Shown here: positions 5,872 to 8,667 of the stretch, piece after piece
Layout of the letters: each line of letters opens with the position of its first letter
Numbering within the stretch: position 1 is the first letter of the stretch
NCBI GenBank assembly: GCA_028694545.1
Contig: JAQVKV010000056.1
Location: 1 to 8,667 of the forward strand
Length of the DNA: 8,667 bases
Source: Zavarzinia sp.
Lineage (GTDB): Bacteria; Pseudomonadota; Alphaproteobacteria; Zavarziniales; Zavarziniaceae
Direction of reading: 5' to 3'
Notes under the pieces: generated by a model
What the model was told of the DNA's origin: nothing
The model's database searches: none
Seen by the model: the letters and a program-made list of their open reading frames with translations, nothing else
Translations under genes and position numbers: made by a program

Positions 5872-7119
5872 TCAGCTTTCGACGATCAGGGCGTGGCGCT
5901 TCTTGCCAGCCGACAATTTGACCCCGCCTTCGGCAAGCGCCTCCAGCTTGGCGAATTCGTCGGTCACCGTGACGTCGTCCAGTTTCACGCCCTTGCCCTT
6001 GATCAGGCGGCGCGCCTCGCCGTTGGAGGCGGCCATGCCCGCCTTCACCAGCAGTTCGTAGACGTTGATGCCGGCGGCGACCGCATCCTTCGCCACTTCG
6101 ACCTTGGGCAGCGTGTCGGCGGCGGCGCCTTCCTCGAAGGTCTTGCGCGCGGTTTCGGCGGCATTTTCGGCTTCGTCGCGGCCATGGGCCAGCGCCGTCG
6201 CCTCGGTCGCCAGGATCTTCTTGGCGTCGTTCAGCTCGGCCCCTTCGAGGGTTTCGAGGCGGGCGATCTCGGCCTCCGGCAGTTCGGTGAAGAGGCGCAG
6301 GAAACGGCCGACGTCGCTGTCCTCCGTGTTGCGCCAGAACTGCCAGTAGTCGTAGGGGCTGCGGGCATCCGCGTTCAGCCAGACGGCGCCCGACGCGGTC
6401 TTGCCCATCTTGGCGCCCGACGCCGTGGTGATCAGGGGCGAGGTCAGGCCATAGAGCTGGATGTCGGCGGTGCGCCGGCCGAGTTCCACGCCCTGGACGA
6501 TGTTGCCCCATTGGTCCGAGCCGCCCATCTGCAGGCGCACGCCATGGTTCCGGGCCAGTTCGACGAAGTCGTAGGCCTGAAGGATCATGTAGTTGAACTC
6601 GAGGAACGAGAGGTTCTGTTCCCGGTCGAGGCGGATCTTCACGCTGTCCTGCGACAGCATGCGGTTGACCGAGAAGTGCCGGCCGTAATCGCGCAGGAAG
6701 GCGATGTAGTTCAGCTTCGACAGCCATTCGTCGTTGTCGACCATGACCGCGTCGGTCGGGCCGTCGCCGAAGGTCAGGAATTTCGCGAAGACACGCTTGA
6801 TGCCGGCCAGATTCTCGGCGATGCGCGCCTCGCCCAGCAGGGGGCGGGATTCGTCGCGGAACGAAGGGTCGCCGATACGGGTGGTGCCGCCACCCATCAG
6901 GACGATCGGCTTATGGCCGGCCTGCTGCAGCCGGCGCAGCATCATGATCTGGACGAGCGAGCCCACGTGCAGCGACGGCGCCGTGGCGTCGAAGCCGATA
7001 TAGGCGGCGAAGGGCGCGCGCTCGGCGGCGAGCGCGTCCAGCCCTTCGAGGTCGGTGCACTGGTGGATGTAGCGGCGTTCCGTCAGGACCCGCAGGAATT
7101 CGGATTTCAGGCTCGTCAT
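5872..7119 (-). CDS. tyrS: Tyrosyl-tRNA synthetase
   Basis: This class I aminoacyl-tRNA synthetase charges tRNA-Tyr with tyrosine in the cytoplasm and is essential. The 415-residue protein has the Rossmann catalytic core with the HIGH-type signature HVGS (51-54, within [14 protein letters not shown]), tyrosine-site sequences around YMILQAYDF (177-185) and MGGSDQWGN (198-206), and the KMSKS-type loop KMGKT (237-241). A C-terminal S4 RNA-binding domain follows at about 348-400 ([24 protein letters not shown]). Length is normal. ATG 7119 is chosen because the product then begins in the family-typical way. The frame can be extended to a TTG at 7158 without any family-like residues. No Shine-Dalgarno is visible before 7119. 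nadQ follows downstream and anmK is divergent, an arrangement common in alphaproteobacteria. Confidence 0.97.
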   Translation of the reverse strand: MTSLKSEFLRVLTERRYIHQCTDLEGLDALAAERAPFAAYIGFDATAPSLHVGSLVQIMMLRRLQQAGHKPIVLMGGGTTRIGDPSFRDESRPLLGEARIAENLAGIKRVFAKFLTFGDGPTDAVMVDNDEWLSKLNYIAFLRDYGRHFSVNRMLSQDSVKIRLDREQNLSFLEFNYMILQAYDFVELARNHGVRLQMGGSDQWGNIVQGVELGRRTADIQLYGLTSPLITTASGAKMGKTASGAVWLNADARSPYDYWQFWRNTEDSDVGRFLRLFTELPEAEIARLETLEGAELNDAKKILATEATALAHGRDEAENAAETARKTFEEGAAADTLPKVEVAKDAVAAGINVYELLVKAGMAASNGEARRLIKGKGVKLDDVTVTDEFAKLEALAEGGVKLSAGKKRHALIVES

Positions 7120-7128
7120 GGTGCGGGC

Positions 7129-7158
7129 GATGTAGCATGAAGGGGCGGTGAAGGACAA
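7129..7158 (-). promoter_or_regulatory. Possible tyrS promoter giving a near-leaderless mRNA
   Basis: On the minus strand TTGTCC (7153-7158, 4/6 to -35) and TACATC (7129-7134, 3/6 to -10) are separated by 18 bases. They predict a start near 7122, three bases before the tyrS ATG. This would fit the absence of a Shine-Dalgarno. The matches are weak, so the call is tentative. Confidence 0.25.
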
Positions 7159-7174
7159 TCGCCGTGCGCCCGCC

Positions 7175-7266
7175 CTTTCGCGTCATCCCGGCGAAGTCCG
7201 GGATCTTTCGCAGGTTCGGGCGCTCCTTCGTCACGAGGTCCTGGCCTTCGCCGGGACGACGGAAAG
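7175..7266. repeat. REP-like inverted pair in the tyrS-anmK gap
   Basis: A copy of the motif GTCATCCCGGCGAAG followed by TCCGGGATC (7182-7205) faces an inverted copy (7237-7260, reading GTCGTCCCGGCGAAG then GCCAGGACC). The two agree at 20 of 24 positions, with CTTTC flanks on both outer sides. Each half is itself a hairpin: ATCCCGG/CCGGGAT in the left copy and a 7-pair stem with one G-T wobble in the right. This GC-rich palindrome resembles the extragenic repeats whose shadow translation reads VIPAKAG, common in many proteobacterial genomes. It ends 6 bases before the anmK Shine-Dalgarno. Confidence 0.7.
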
Positions 7267-7284
7267 GCGAAAGAGGGAGCGGCC

Positions 7285-8385
7285 ATGAAAGCCCTGGGAC
7301 TGATGAGCGGTACGTCGCTCGACGGCATTGATCTTGCGGTGATCGAGACGGATGGCGAGCGGATCGAGGCGCTGGGGCCGGTGCTGACCGTGCCGCATCT
7401 GCCGGCGACGCGGGCCGCCTGCCGGGAAGCGAGCCGTCTGGCCGCCGGCTGGCGCCCGGGAAACGCGGTGCCGGACGCCGTTCTGGACGCGGCGGCGCGG
7501 ATCACCGAGGCCCATCGTCTCGCCATCCATCATTTCCTGCGCCAAGAGGACGAGGCGGCCGGGGTCGAGGTGATCGGCTTCCACGGCCAGACCATCATGC
7601 ATCGCCCGGGCGAGGGACTGACGTGGCAGATCGGCGACGCGCAGGTGCTGGCGGATGAATTCGGCATCGATGTCGTCGGCCAGATGCGCCTGGCCGACGT
7701 GCGCGCCGGCGGGCAAGGGGCGCCGCTTGCCCCGCTCTATCACCGGGCGCTGGCGTCGGGGCTCGAGGGGCCGGTCGCCGTGCTCAATCTCGGCGGGGTC
7801 GGCAATGTCACCTGGATCGCGCCGGGGGCGGAGCCGGTCGCCTTCGACACCGGGCCGGGTAATGCCCTGATCGACGACTGGGCCCTGCAGCACACCGGGG
7901 CACCGGTGGATCGGGATGGCGCCCTGGCCGGGGCCGGGCGTATCCACCACGAGGTGCTGGCCGCCATGATGGACCATCCCTTTTTTGACGAACCCGCGCC
8001 CAAATCGCTGGACCGTGACGATTTCTCGGCGGCTCCCGCGCGCGGCCTTTCACCGGAGGACGGTGCCGCGACGCTGACAGCCTTCACGGTGGAAACAGTC
8101 GCGGCGGCCGGACGGCATTATCCGGCGCCGGTCACGCGGGTGCTGGTGACCGGAGGTGGGCGGCTGAACCCCGTGCTGATGGCGATGCTGGAAAAACGCC
8201 TCGGCGTATCGGTGGAACCGGTGGAGGCGGTCGGCTGGCGCGGCGACAGCCTGGAGGCGGAAGCCTTCGGCTTCCTCGCGGTGCGCAGCCTGAAGGGGCT
8301 GCCGCTCAGCGTGCCGGGGACGACGGGCGTGCCCCGGCCACTGACCGGGGGTCAGCTGTTCCGGCCGAGGCGCATGTCCAGATAG
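7285..8385 (+). CDS. anmK: Anhydro-N-acetylmuramic acid kinase
   Basis: AnmK phosphorylates and hydrolyses 1,6-anhydro-MurNAc to MurNAc-6-phosphate in the cytoplasm, recycling sugar from cell-wall turnover. The 366-residue protein shows the family series: MSGTSLDGID (7-16), GFHGQT (98-103), ADVRAGGQGAPL (137-148, with Asp138 the likely catalytic base), LNLGGVGN (168-175), FDTGPGN (187-193), a nucleotide-site GGGRLNP (290-296) and PGTTGVPRPLTGG (344-356). Length is normal. AGAGGGAG lies 5 bases before the ATG. It is divergent from tyrS and overlaps the convergent hydrolase gene by 34 bases at its 3' end. No murQ or other recycling gene is in the window. Its promoter must lie within or upstream of the REP-like pair. 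Confidence 0.96.
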   Translation: MKALGLMSGTSLDGIDLAVIETDGERIEALGPVLTVPHLPATRAACREASRLAAGWRPGNAVPDAVLDAAARITEAHRLAIHHFLRQEDEAAGVEVIGFHGQTIMHRPGEGLTWQIGDAQVLADEFGIDVVGQMRLADVRAGGQGAPLAPLYHRALASGLEGPVAVLNLGGVGNVTWIAPGAEPVAFDTGPGNALIDDWALQHTGAPVDRDGALAGAGRIHHEVLAAMMDHPFFDEPAPKSLDRDDFSAAPARGLSPEDGAATLTAFTVETVAAAGRHYPAPVTRVLVTGGGRLNPVLMAMLEKRLGVSVEPVEAVGWRGDSLEAEAFGFLAVRSLKGLPLSVPGTTGVPRPLTGGQLFRPRRMSR

Positions 8386-8667
8386 GCGCCGACCATGCCG
8401 GTCATCTGGTCCATCTCGTTCTCGAAGAAGTGGCCAGCCCCTTCGATCGTCTCGTATTTCACCTTGATGCCGCGCTGGTTCGACAGGCGGGTGGCGAGCT
8501 TCGCCACTTCCGGTTCCGAGACCACCTGATCGGCCGTGCCTTGGACGATCAGCCCGTCGGACGGGCAGGGGGCGAGGAAGGTGAAGTCGTATTTGCTGGC
8601 GGGCGGCGAGATCGAGATGAAGCCGTTGATCTCGGGCCGGCGCATGAGAAGCTGCATGCCGATCCAG
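8352..8667 (-). CDS. Alpha/beta hydrolase, C-terminal part (runs off window)
   Basis: This is the last 104 residues of an alpha/beta hydrolase of the COG2945 kind. The reading frame stays open to the window edge, where WIG precedes MQLLMRRPEINGF, so the ATG at 8657 is internal and not the start. The nucleophile serine lies outside the window, normally a few residues before the WIG. The rest of the triad is visible: the acidic residue in VQGTADQVVSEPEV and the histidine in GAGHFFENEM. The substrate is unknown. The stop codon lies inside the 3' end of anmK, with the genes tail to tail. The strand pattern and GC are like its neighbours. Confidence 0.88.
   Translation of the reverse strand, partial: WIGMQLLMRRPEINGFISISPPASKYDFTFLAPCPSDGLIVQGTADQVVSEPEVAKLATRLSNQRGIKVKYETIEGAGHFFENEMDQMTGMVGAYLDMRLGRNS

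Noticed and set aside
5635..7140. Long plus-strand open frame (501 codons) opposite tyrS and the start of nadQ
   Set aside because: It is antisense to TyrS with its HVGS and KMGKT motifs and shows no recognisable domain; high GC suppresses stops in this frame.
7231..7977. Minus-strand open frame antisense to anmK, ending in VVPAKART
   Set aside because: The VVPAKART tail is the translation of the REP-like palindrome, not a protein motif, and the rest is the shadow of AnmK.
1..8667. A novel defence, mobile or biosynthetic system
   Set aside because: All intact genes belong to known housekeeping or enzyme families, and no transposase, integrase, nuclease, reverse transcriptase or repeat array is seen.

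Overview
This GC-rich window has the look of an alphaproteobacterial chromosome. The evidence is TyrS with HVGS/KMGKT signatures, AnmK divergent from tyrS, and a COG4111-type NadQ regulator together with nadA. All of it looks like ordinary housekeeping and accessory chromosome. I see no CRISPR array, tRNA, rRNA, phage or insertion-sequence gene. The taxonomic call is inference from gene content and composition.

Layout from left to right. nadA (quinolinate synthase, minus strand) sits at the left edge behind a 232-base leader/promoter region. That region holds a near-consensus promoter and two tandem copies of the dyad ATGCTC-N5-GAGCAT. An EthA-like FAD monooxygenase (minus) follows, ending in a strong 12-bp hairpin. 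It starts in a divergent region shared with a plus-strand transglutaminase-like protein. That region contains a perfect FNR/FixK-type box, TTGAT-N4-ATCAA, placed at about -41.5 relative to a possible monooxygenase promoter. The transglutaminase gene converges on a small secreted class I cytochrome c (minus) across a hairpin. About 4329-4728 is the wreck of a LysR-type regulator gene, with C-terminal effector-domain pieces in different frames. Its stop codon shares the tetranucleotide CTAG with the stop of nadQ.

nadQ (minus) lies 61 bases downstream of tyrS (minus), probably in the same transcript. The tyrS-anmK divergent gap holds a REP-like inverted pair. anmK (plus) overlaps tail to tail by 34 bases with a partial alpha/beta hydrolase (minus) that runs off the right edge.

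The most coherent story is a possible local NAD regulatory circuit: the Nudix-derived repressor NadQ is encoded 3.7 kb from nadA, and the nadA promoter carries two matched dyads placed as a repressor would need. The second story is an O2-consuming monooxygenase that appears to carry an FNR/FixK-class activator site. The other genes are functionally independent: TyrS charges tRNA-Tyr, AnmK recycles murein sugar, and the cytochrome carries electrons in the periplasm.
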